Notes under the pieces: model-generated | What the model was told of the DNA's origin: nothing | What the model saw: the letters and a program-made list of their open reading frames with translations, nothing else | Databases searched by the model: none | Shown here: piece by piece, positions 55,310 to 64,000 of the stretch | How positions within the stretch are numbered: the stretch's first letter is position 1 | How the letters are laid out: the number at the start of each line of letters is the position of its first letter | Made by a program: the position numbers and the translations under genes | Assembly: GCF_945859685.1 (NCBI RefSeq) | Contig: NC_079147.1 | Coordinates: 47,684,177 to 47,748,176, forward strand | Direction: 5' to 3' | Origin: Eupeodes corollae | Lineage: Eukaryota > Arthropoda > Insecta > Diptera > Syrphidae | DNA: 64,000 nt

Positions 55310-55870
55310 ACATCAATCAGCTTAGTGAAAAATCAGTCAACACCCGCTCGTCAACGAAACTCAAGATCTGCCGAGAACATCGTTATTGATGGGTGCAGCA
55401 GAATCCGAGGCATTCAATTCTGCGTCGCTTACAAGAACTTGGGCTGAAGCAGACTAAATGATAACAAGTTTTTCGTCGTGATTTGGTACCTGCATCGACA
55501 AAAAAATGTAGCTGACTCAGGAGCTGAAACCAAGCAACCATTCGCAGTGTCTTGTGTTCGCAAATTGGTTTTCGGAGTAGTGGAAAGTTGCAGTTGTGGT
55601 GGTAGAAAAATCTTAAGTCAATGATGATTAGACCAATTCTTGGATGAATTTGTACGTGAATAAACAAAATAATTGGATTTGGGATGACACCAATCCACGC
55701 GAGATTAACGAGGTGTGGATTATGGGATAGAGGCGTCATCGGTCTGTATTTCTTTAAAATAGTACTGGAAATTGAATCACTGTTACAGCGATCGGTATAG
55801 TTCGATGAGGTCTTATGGACTGAATTGGATAATATGGACCTAGAAGACAAATGGTTTCAACAGAATGATG
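55310..55870 (+). pseudogene. Decayed mariner (rosa-like) transposase, third copy
   Basis: Broken plus-strand frames: RHSILRRLQELGLKQTK (HTH region, near 55405-55455), a RRDL segment, then LYVNKQNNWIWDDTNPREIN near 55645-55710, a GVIGLYFFK piece (55738-55758), and DNMDLEDKWFQQNDAF near 55825-55870, where the second catalytic Asp (QQD) has become Asn (QQN). The C-terminal part after this point is missing. Frameshifts are frequent. Dead. Confidence 0.72.
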
Positions 55871-55934
55871 CTTTTAATTAATTCTTAGCTCATACTTATT
55901 TAAATTTTAGTTTCTTAAATGCACTTCAAAAAGT

Positions 55935-56090
55935 TCTAAAAATTCTAATACGGTTTTTTTTTATAAATCAAAAAAACTGAACAAAAATTTGTCACCTAAA
56001 AAAATTTACGACTAAAATTTAATTTCATCTCCAAAAGAATTTTGTGCAAGGAAGAATAATATTTTTGACATCAAATAAATTTTATATATA
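55935..56090 (+). repeat. S-element spacer fragment
   Basis: ATTTCATCTCCAAAAGAATT, TTTGTGCAAGGAAGAATAAT and TTTTTGACATC match the spacer of S elements (25,625-25,680). Short fragment, no arm. Confidence 0.6.
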
Positions 56091-56217
56091 TATATTTATA
56101 TGGCAAAGTCACCGCAAACGGGACCTGTCGAATGTGTGAATAATTATTACATTTATAAAAAGTCTTTTACATTATCTGCAAGATGATATAAATTGTATTA
56201 ATTAATACAATTACCTC

Positions 56218-56383
56218 ATTGTAGCCAAGGTACTGCTAAGGGTATCCCAATCAAAGCCAAGTCAACGAAGTAATTTGAGAAGATTTGACGTTAGTCAGCT
56301 AAAATCACAAGAGACTAAAATGCCCTCTTCCGATCGAGTTGTAACCTCTTAAGAAGTCGTATGCTGCCTGCATTATTCATTGA
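56218..56383 (+). pseudogene. LINE-Y copy D, left part
   Basis: CATTGTAGCCAAGGTAC through CCGATCGAGTTGTAACCTC to CTGCATTATTCATTGA corresponds to the end of the endonuclease and the start of the linker (compare 14560-14390, minus). LINE-X2 begins at 56384. The right part resumes at 60287. Confidence 0.8.
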
Positions 56384-56779
56384 TACACGCACGATTCGTT
56401 CTAGAAATGGAAACACCGAAAACGTGATTGTCGAGTTGCAAAACAGAGAGGATGTCGGACGTATTCTAAAATCGGCAACACGATTAAAAGGCACAGGTAT
56501 TTCACTTCACAAAGATTACCCAGCAGCAGCAAGGGAAAGGAGACGAAAACTTTTCCAAATTAAGTCACAAATATCGTCGAAAAATCGAAATATTAAACCA
56601 TTTGTCCGCGGAGAGACCATCATAATCGAGGGAAAAACATTTTATTTCAACCGAAATAATGTGTTGACATGTGATGATGATGGAGGAATGTCATTACTGC
56701 AGCAGCTGTCAAAACTCTACCACTCTGCCAAATTATTTTTAACGAAAATGCCGTCAGTCATGTTTACACTAGTAATTTA
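56384..56779 (+). pseudogene. LINE-X2 ORF1, C-terminal part
   Basis: The open frame from the insertion point encodes TENVIVELQNREDVGRILKS, KGTGISLHKDYPAAARERRR, then IKPFVRGETIIIEGKTFYFN. The pattern (a short RNA-binding-like domain with many basic residues) resembles the end of L1/CR1-type ORF1 proteins. The N-terminus was lost on insertion. The ATG at 56361 belongs to LINE-Y, not to this protein. Confidence 0.72.
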
Positions 56780-56804
56780 AGTAATGTAATAGTAAATAAT
56801 GTTT

Positions 56805-57647
56805 CATGTAAAATTTGTTCGTATAATGTAGCAGGTTTAGGAAACAAATTAATTTATAAAGAATTTTTTGATAAAATTAGACTAAATGATATTTTTCCAC
56901 TGTTTGAGACTTTTATATACAAGGACACAGACAAATATGAGAATTGTTTTCCGGAATTTTTATTAAACTGGATTCCAGCTGCGAGGCCTCAGGTATATGG
57001 AAGAGCGAGCGAAGGATGTCTGTTCGGAATAAAAAAATCGTTTCAAAAAAGCACAAGTTGCCGATTTGTTAGCGAGATGAATAGAACGGCTGTTGAAATA
57101 ACCGCGATTAATGAAAAATTTTATATTGTACCTGTTTATATAAATTGTAACAAGTGGATGGATGATTTTGCTGAGTTGTATAACTTCCTGTTGGAGCTGG
57201 GTAGAGAAAATATTATGTTAATAAGTGACTGTAACGCAAGGGTGGGCTCCTCGCAGCTGCTTCAGGTGGAACCAGAGTTTATGCCAGCATCAATCAATAT
57301 GTGATGAGAGATCAGCGTGTGACACAACGGTAGACAGCAAAGGGAGAAAGTTTATAGAAATGTGTGAAACAATCGGACTAACACTACTGAACGGGAGAAT
57401 GCCGAGCGACAAAAATGGTAACTTCACCTTTATAAGAGGAACTTCCTGTTCCACAATAGATTACTGCCTCATTCGTGGAAGGTGGCTTGATTGTGTAGAT
57501 GATCTAAGCGTTGAGGAACTAGTATATTCTGATCACCTTCCATTAAATGTTAAGTGTAAATTCAGTGAATTACAAGGAGAAAGAAATGAAGGTCTGAAAT
57601 TACTACCTAAACTTAAGTGGAAAGGAACTCTGTTGGCATCATATTAA
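56805..57647 (+). pseudogene. LINE-X2 endonuclease
   Basis: Pieces in two frames: SYNVAGLGNKLIYKEFFDKI (endonuclease start; 56818-56877), FPLFETFIYKD (the usual ETF/ETW box), GRASEGCLFGIKKSF and IMLISDCNARVG (catalytic Asp/Asn). After a frameshift near 57250 come FTFIRGTSCSTIDYCLIRGR and ELVYSDHLPLNVKCKF (the catalytic SDH). All catalytic boxes remain readable. APE-type nicking enzyme. Confidence 0.8.
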
Positions 57648-60033
57648 ATGAACCTTGACTTGTGTATAAATACTCTAAGCGATGACCAAATTAAGTCCAC
57701 TCGAGGTATTGATCTGCTAGTTTCAAGCATATCTCAAACAGCTCAAACTTTTCAATCACGCCGCATGCAAAACTGGAAGGATCCATGGTTTGATGCAGAA
57801 TGCGAGGCAGCAAGGAAAAAGTCTTTCGGCTTTCTGAAACTTCTCAGAGCAACAAATTCAATGTCAGCTAAATCAAGGTATCTAGAGGCAAATAAGGCTT
57901 TCAAAACAATTTGTAAAGAAAAGTAAAACCAATACTCTCGCTCTCTCATGCAAAGATTATCGGAAGTAAGAGACAGCCGAGCTTTTTGGAAGCTTGTTCG
58001 GGAATTAAATGGCATACCATTTGCGAGGAAAACTGAAATAAGCATAACTATATTAGCGGAACATTTCGAACGGTTACTTTCTGTCTCGGGAAGCCCAAAT
58101 CAAATGCAGTTTGCCTACCCATGGGTGGGAAACGATTATCTCGACCGTGCTTTCACAACACAAGAGATAACAGATGTCCTTAATAGATGCAGTATAAATA
58201 AGGCTCCAGGGGAGGATCGTGTCCCGTACGAATTCTACAAGTACGCATCGGAAAATTGCATAACAAAGCTTACGGATGCCTTCAACTACATCTTTGATAG
58301 CTGTGAAATTCCACAAAACTTTCGAAAGAATATCATTTTTCCCCTATTTAAAAAAGGTGATTTTAAACGACCCTAACAACTATCGAGGTATATCTTTCTT
58401 GAACGCAGTTATGAAAATTTTTACCGGAGTCATTTTAGACAGGCTGACACTCTGGACATAAGAACACAACCTCCTAAGTGAGTTTCAAGCTGGATTCAGG
58501 AAGGAATATTCAACAGTAGACAATATTTTTTCCTTAAGAAGTATCGCTAATTCTTACATTAGCAAAGGAAAGAAATTATATGCTTTCTTAATTGATTTTA
58601 AGGCAGCCTTCGACTCAATCAACCGGATCGCTCTCTTCTACAAACTCAGTTGTCTCGGTTTGTCATCAAAATGCTAACGATAATACGCCGGCTGTATGAA
58701 GATAATTTATCAGCAGTATGGGATGGAGCTGAAAGATCAGACTGGTTTCAAACGACATCAGGAGTCAAACAAGGTTGCCTTTTGAGTCCACTTCTCTTCT
58801 CACTCTTCTTAGATGACCTGACATCGTTTCTTCCAGGAGGTATTTCTTTTGCGGGTACCGACATAAAAGCATTGCTTTATGCAGACGATATTGTCATTTT
58901 TGCAGAGACTCCAAATATGTTGCAAATCATAATAAACAAATTGCAATTTTACTGCCAGCTGTGGAGTCTCACAGTTAATACCAGGAAGTCTAAAGTGATG
59001 ATATTTCGAAATGGAACAGGACGGTATGCAAGGGATGAGAAATGGAAATGGGAATGTGAGGAACTCGATGTGGTAAGGGAGTATAAATACCTCGGAATTA
59101 TCATAACCCCGCAGCTCTCTTTTAAAAAGCATCTTCAGGAAAAGTTGAAGGAAGCAAAAAAAGCAATCAACTGCAATTGGAACGGAGTACTTGGGAAAAA
59201 ACACAATGCTCCGAGTGCTAAGTACAAGCTTTTTGAAGCGGTCATGCGATCAGTTATGTGTTATGCGGGGCAAGTATGGGGAATAAATCAGCATGAGGAA
59301 GTTGAAAAACTTTTGAGGTATTTTATAAAAAAGATATTCTGGCTCCCGGAAAATACCCCGACATATATGCTGCACTTAGAGACCGGTGTCGCGCGCTCTA
59401 CGTCTTCACCCTCAAGATGCATCTGTAATATATCTCCAAAAAAAAGCGCTCCCAAATCATCGACTGCCAAACAAGATAGTAAGACATCTTCTATCCCAAA
59501 AGTCTCAATTCTTTGAAGAATGGACAAGACTCGGCACCCAGCATGAGGTCCAATTATTAGAAAACAACCTAGAATCTTGGAAAGACAGCTTCCCTACACT
59601 GTTGGAAAAAATTGAAGTTTCAATGTTTGCTGAATTTGAAGAATTGGCCCATAGGAGTGAATCCCGAAATATGTATAAGCTGCTGCAGTAAAACCTTGGC
59701 GAAAACAACTATTTCAATGACCGCTTTTCAATTAGTTTAATATCATCGATTTTCAAAACCAGGGGGGAATTGCTTCGCCTAAACTATCAGCCTTATGGAC
59801 CTGAAGGGAGCATAGAGTGCAGTCTTTGCAACCTGCGAGCGACCGAAAATGTCCTTCACTTCTTGGGAACTTGCCCAATATTGAAAACGATTCGACGTGC
59901 ACACTGGGGAAAATGGTTACTGACTTTAGAAGAAACCAAGGACATACTCAACGGCCAAAATTGGACTAACTTATACTCATTCGTCAAGGCAGCATATAAG
60001 TATAGAATGCAAATTATAAATGAAGCTTTTTAA
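57648..60033 (+). pseudogene. LINE-X2 reverse transcriptase and C-terminal domain
   Basis: In-frame stops at 57645-57647 and 57924-57926 interrupt the linker (DPWFDAECEAARKKSFGFLK). RT: KAPGEDRVPYEFYKYA, NFRKNIIFPLFKKGDF, then a frameshift near 58370 to NDPNNYRGISFLNAVMK, AGFRKEYSTVDNIFSL and LIDFKAAFDSI. Frame 58650-59516 has SGVKQGCLLSPLLFSLFLDD, the catalytic LLYADDIVIFAE and YKYLGIIITPQLS. After a frameshift near 59385 come EEWTRLGTQHEVQLL, RGELLRLNYQPYG and the finger CSLCNLRATENVLHFLGTC (CX2C...HX4C), ending at 60033. Complete in domains, inactive by at least four lesions. Confidence 0.85.
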
Positions 60034-60262
60034 AAATACAGGCGTGAATCCATATTAATTATGTAACTCTAATTTGGTACTTCAAAAATTTGTCTTGTAA
60101 ACAAAAAACAAACATAAAGATACTATAAGTATTATAATTATTCAATTTATGTAATGTTAACTAAATAATACTCTTTTTTTCTGGCTGACGGCAAAAGCCA
60201 ATGCTATATTTTGTGTTTAAGTATGCATAATGTATTTCAATATTTTGTTTTAAATAAAATCA

Positions 60263-60286
60263 CACTACTACTACTACTACTACTAC
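60263..60286 (+). repeat. (CTA)n tail of LINE-X2
   Basis: ACTACTACT repeat terminating the LINE, directly followed by the second copy of the 11-bp duplication. Confidence 0.88.
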
Positions 60287-61255
60287 TTATTCATTGAAAA
60301 CCAGTGGCAACATTTTCTTGCAGCCATCAGAGATGCAGCCTCCGAAGTGCTAGGTTTTTTCAGGTAAGAAAACCTCTCTAAGGCCGATTAGAGGAACATC
60401 GTAGTAGAACCGCTGTCTTTGTTGAGAAAATGGAAAGACCACTTCTCCAAATTATATATCGGCGATGACGAACCGAATCCCGTTGTAAAGGAAATAGAAC
60501 CACTCAACCTTTGTGACGCAGAACAACAATTTCACCTACACGACGAAGTGAAAAGTGATACGAAAGACCAATAAAGCTACTAAGGGGGCTAATCTGCAAA
60601 AAATGGTCACGAGAAAGCATACCTAATGAGTGGAGTCGCAGCATTGTTTTGCCCAATACGCAAGAGAGCAGACCCTCTGAATTTCGACAACTACTGAGGT
60701 ATCAGTCTTCTGAACGTAACATATATACGAAAGGTCCATATTACTGTGGATTAAGACCAGGAATGTTTACAATTGACCAAATATTCACATCACGGCAGAT
60801 TTTGGAGATAACTCTTCAAAATTTAAATCAATACCTACCATCTCTTGATCTATTTTAATGCTATCTATGACACCATCTGCAGGGAAGAGGTTTACAAAGC
60901 AATGTTTAGTTTTGGCATTTCTTTGTAACTTATCCGTTTGTGCAGAAACGACTTCCTAAGAGGTTACAACTCGATCGGAAAAGGGCATTTTGGTCTCTTG
61001 AAGAATCCACGCTGCTCTATCAAGGCCGGACAAATCTCACTGATGCATTTGACGTCAAAAATGTTTTAGACATGGCGATGCACTGTCATCCTAATTTTTC
61101 AAGATCGTTCTGGAAAGAATTGCGCAAAATTCAACTGTAAAAATATTCTAAGGTTACAACCATTAACTCGGATACGCCGATGATGTTGACATAATTTAAA
61201 GATCAGTTGGGCGTTTTTGAGTATTGTGACGCAAACGGGGAAGATGGATTTAGTA
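60287..61255 (+). pseudogene. LINE-Y copy D, right part
   Basis: Resumes with GAAAACCAGTGGCAACATT (linker), then AGAGATGCAGCCTCCGAAGT. An internal deletion jumps to GAACATCGTAGTAGAACCGC. RT traces: GGAATGTTTACAATTGACCA (60759-60778), FNAIYDTICREEVYKAMFSF-like sequence near 60850-60920, and a decayed QGDALSC segment (60941-61140), ending AAGATGGATTTAGTAA near 61252. It contains a 52-bp inverted piece of itself (60949-61000). Confidence 0.75.
60949..61000 (-). repeat. 52-bp inverted duplicate of 56308-56359
   Basis: CGACTTCCTAAGAGGTTACA and following bases are the reverse complement of 56308-56359 with three mismatches in 52. In other LINE-Y copies this position holds the GACCATGGAGA segment of RT instead, so the piece replaced local sequence. 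Confidence 0.88.
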
Positions 61256-61289
61256 AATAAAGTTTATGCTATCTTTTAAAAAAAAGCAT

Positions 61290-63115
61290 TGAAAGACGAC
61301 GTCTTGACTTCTTTTAAAGCTTTTATTTCTTTTATAATCAAAAACAAACTCGATTTTTCTTAGAAAACTTATCATAGAATGAAATCATATTGAAGTCAAT
61401 ACCTTCATTTATTGACGAGATATTGAGATCCAGCATCAATTTCTACCAATTTTGCGCAATATTTTTTTTTTTTCAGATTTAAAATTTTATCAAAAAAAAC
61501 TGAGATTTTACCAAGTTTTAGTATTGTTCTTTTTTCTTAAGGGTTTTATTCTTTGTAAAAAAAAAACTGTAAATTCGATTTTTCTGAAAATCTTACCGAA
61601 TGTTGAAACAATATTTCTTATAAGACAAAATTAACTTTTTACTTTTTTTTTTAAATTGCTATTTTAAAAAACACAGACTCAATTTTTTGACAGTCCTTTC
61701 ATCATCTTTCTGCAGTATTATTTGTATTATCCGATTTATCAAATTGAAAATTTTTCCATCTCTCGACATTTCAAAGTCCCTAATAAAAGATTTCTAGTGA
61801 TGTTTGTGCATTTGTACGTACTATCGTTTTCGTCGTCCATAGCTCAAGAAAGATGCAGAAAGGACTCTCAACTTAAAAAAAGGTGAACACATTAGTTTAC
61901 CATAAATATCATACGAACTTGAATTAAATTTTATATTATATATTGTAATACGAAACCAAATGCATATATTTTTGAAAGAAAATCAAATTCAAAAATATTT
62001 ATAACCTCAAAAATTTTACGAAAAAAAATGATTTCACCTCCAAAAATTTTGAGAAAAATCAAATTAAAAGTTATTTAAAAATAAAATAAAAACCTTAAAA
62101 ACCATTACTAAAAGTTGGTAAAAATTTGTTTTTGACTCAAATATCTTTTCAAATATTTGAGATAATGGCTTCCAACTAATTTTATTTTATAGGAAATATT
62201 GTTTTTAAAGTTCGTCAAAATTTTGAGAAAAATCGAATTAACAGCTTTATTACAAAAAATAAAAACCGAACAAAAAAATTAATACAAATTGGTTTTCGAC
62301 TCAAATATCTTTTCAAAAATTATAAATATTGACTTCAAACTAATTTTATCTAATAAAAAATATTATTTTTAACATTCGATAAAATTTTAAGAAAAATCGA
62401 ATTGACAGTTTTTTTTAACAAAAAGTAAAAACCTAAATAAACAATACTAAAACTTGGTAAAAATTTAGTTTCCACTAAAATATCTTTTCAAAAATAAAAA
62501 ATATTTTTTTCAAACTATTTTTTGTCACAGAAAATATTTAGTGAATTTTTTTATAAAGTCAACGGCCCATTTTTTCTTTAAAAAAAAGAAAATCTACAAA
62601 GAATAGTAAACCAATTTTTTAAAAACTTATTTTCGGTTCTCGGTATCTTGTGAACAAAAGAAGATATTGATTTCAAATGAATGAATGGAAAAAAAATTGT
62701 TTTCCACTAAAAATCTATTTAAAGAACTAGATTTTGAAATAAAACTATTTAATCATATGCAACATATTTTTAATTTTTTTAGAATGATTCAAATGATATC
62801 GTTCTTAAAAAAACACGAACAATTTGAAATCTTTAAAGCAAGAAAAATCGACATACGGAATAGGAAGTTATCAGTGTGGGTCGCATCCCAGCCTCTTTTT
62901 TTAAGTCGATGTCTGTTCTGGTTCTTGAGTTATAGATGACGGAATAAACTTCGCAAACGTATGGATGTATCGACGTTCGAACGTACGTACACACGCATAG
63001 ACATCTCTCTAAAAATCTTTTATTTCGACTATAGGCACCTTGGAACGTCGAGAAATTTCAAAATTTTCAATTCCACAAATCGGACCGATTACAATAAGTT
63101 CATATAATGGGAAGT
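61290..63115. repeat. S element with both inverted arms
   Basis: 61,300-61,680 has core units in minus orientation. A left arm follows at 61,731-61,850 (CCGATTTATCAAATTGAAAA, TCTCGACATTTCAAAGTCCC, GTTTGTGCATTTGTACGTAC), then the spacer and several plus-oriented core units (period about 165-175 bp, e.g. AGAAAAATC at 62,052, 62,226 and 62,390). The inverted right arm lies at 62,922-63,113 (GTACGTACACACGCATAG, AACGTCGAGAAATTTC, CAAATCGGACCGATTACAAT). The arms are inverted repeats of about 120-160 bp. No coding capacity. Confidence 0.78.
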
Positions 63116-63600
63116 TAAAAATATGATTTTTTTAGACACTAACTTGCGATTTTCATGGTCTACTAAGTCTTTTAACAACCATTAAAAGATTTACCCAGTT
63201 ACAGATTAAATTTCTGGAATCTATATTAGAAGTCACAACTTTAAAATATTTCGTCAATGTTTTCATTGTTCATCTTTTAAATCATTAAGCTTTCTATTAA
63301 CAATCTAGCTGTTAATTATACTTGTTAAGCCCTGTATTGATTTGCTTCTAAACAGCGACTTTAGTTACTTAATGTTCACGAGGATATAGCTAAGCGACCG
63401 AACAGGCCCTAGTTAAAAAGTCAACTACATTCTTCTCAAGGAGGCTTGTAGGAATGTCATCAGTTTAACTTTTGGTGCAATTTTGTCCGTATTGAAGCAC
63501 AGCGATTCGTCCTTAAGCTGTAATATGTAAATGTAATTCTTATAATTCTTATGAACGTTTTTTTATAGATAACAATTATATAGATAAATTTACAAATTAA
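63116..63600. other. Unassigned DNA, possibly LINE-X 3' UTR
   Basis: No open frame or motif recognised. It lies just beyond the 3' end of the LINE-X fragment on the minus strand, so part may be its untranslated tail. Confidence 0.4.
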
Positions 63601-64000
63601 ACATATTCGCTTACTTAAAGCATTCTATATTTGAAGATAACTTCTAAAAATTTACTTAGTGTTTTCCAGTCGCACTCGTTGAGTATTTTAAGGGTGTCTT
63701 GCATTGAAAGGGTATTTTTACCAAAGAAGAAACAGCGGTGTGGCTATAAAATCGAAGCAGTCCTCTTTTGACTTAAGGTTGTATATTGAACAGAACTGAT
63801 CAAAGCTCTCATTTTAAGGGCATCCGTTTAGGCTGAGTAGTTCATATCTCGCTTTAAAAATGAAAGAAATCTCTCGGTATGTTAAGGTATCGTTAAAGTA
63901 GTTTCTATTCTAAAAATTGTCGTTAAGCTGAGAGTATAACAATCTACTGTCGGATTCACGACCATTTAGAACAAATTTTTCTCGAGTCAAGTCCTTATTC
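63600..64000 (-). pseudogene. LINE-X-like C-terminal fragment at the window edge
   Basis: Minus-strand reading: NKDLTREKFVLNGRESDSRL, NRNYFNDTLTYREISFIFKA then RYELLSLNGCP, a decayed finger FDQFCSIYNLKSKEDC, and KYPF-type end sequence. It matches NYFNDRFSISLISSIFKTRG and RLNYQPYG of LINE-X2. Continues beyond the window. Confidence 0.72.

Larger units (their letters stand above)
56384..60286 (+). mobile_element. LINE-X2: 3.9-kb LINE inserted in LINE-Y copy D
   Basis: Flanked by an 11-bp duplication TTATTCATTGA (56373-56383 and 60287-60297). It starts inside ORF1 (5' truncated) and ends in a (CTA)n tail (60263-60286). It contains an ORF1 C-terminus, an endonuclease, RT and a C-terminal finger domain with several frame breaks and two in-frame stops. 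Most complete LINE-X type element in the window. Different subfamily from copies B and C. Confidence 0.92.

Noticed and set aside
55383..55850. 155-codon frame on the minus strand
   Set aside because: It is antisense to the decayed mariner transposase at 55,310-55,870, where plus-strand motifs (YVNKQN, WFQQ) are recognisable.

Overview
This is eukaryotic, AT-rich DNA with no recognisable host gene. The mobile elements point to a fly (Diptera, probably Brachycera): an intact BEL/Pao element with a probable tRNA-Tyr primer site, DD41D 'rosa'-type mariners (known to me from tephritid fruit flies), LOA-like LINEs with RNase H, Ty3/gypsy debris, a piggyBac-type MITE and a tRNA-derived SINE. The organism call is inference. 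The window reads as a graveyard of nested transposons separated by short stretches of simple-sequence-rich unique DNA. It could be intergenic or lie in a large intron.

Family labels are mine. LINE-T: jockey-like 3' piece. LINE-Y: short LINE ending in (TAAG)n, four copies plus one scrap. LINE-X: LINE with a C-terminal CCHC-type finger, several copies. LINE-Z: near-complete CR1/jockey-like element. LINE-V: LOA/R1-like with RNase H. LINE-U: minor fragments. S: AT-rich element with tandem-repeat core and inverted arms.

Layout. 1-887 is LINE-T, split by a complete BEL/Pao (888-8828, minus) with apparently identical LTRs, a 5-bp duplication and an unbroken 1790-residue Gag-Pol. 8.88-9.48 kb is a decayed mariner. 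9.5-12.36 kb is unassigned. 12.37-15.24 kb is LINE-Y copy A (minus). 16.83-21.1 kb is LINE-Z (plus), followed by LINE-X copy B and LINE-Y copy B (plus, to 25.24 kb), then an S element. 27.5-32.8 kb holds LINE-X and LINE-V fragments. 33-34.9 kb is unassigned with microsatellites. 35,038-41,041 is an internally deleted Ty3/gypsy element (minus) inserted in an S element. It carries a LINE-V copy, a SINE and a DD41D mariner, each with its own target-site signature. 41.27-44.9 kb is a degraded BEL/Pao inside LINE-U. S elements follow at 44.9-45.5 and 46.6-47.4 kb. 47.44-52.73 kb repeats the X-Y arrangement of 21.1-25.24 kb in inverted orientation, with a piggyBac-like MITE at 52.6 kb. Then come a second SINE (54.9 kb), a third mariner relic (55.3-55.9 kb), LINE-Y copy D interrupted by LINE-X2 (56.2-61.25 kb), an S element (61.3-63.1 kb) and a LINE-X scrap at the window end.

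How the parts relate. The SINEs share their extreme 3' end with LINE-Y, which suggests they were mobilised by LINE-Y machinery. The nested duplications give a relative order of insertion. Only the first BEL/Pao has a completely open reading frame. LINE-Z is close, broken once at an A-tract. I saw no gene system beyond these mobile elements.
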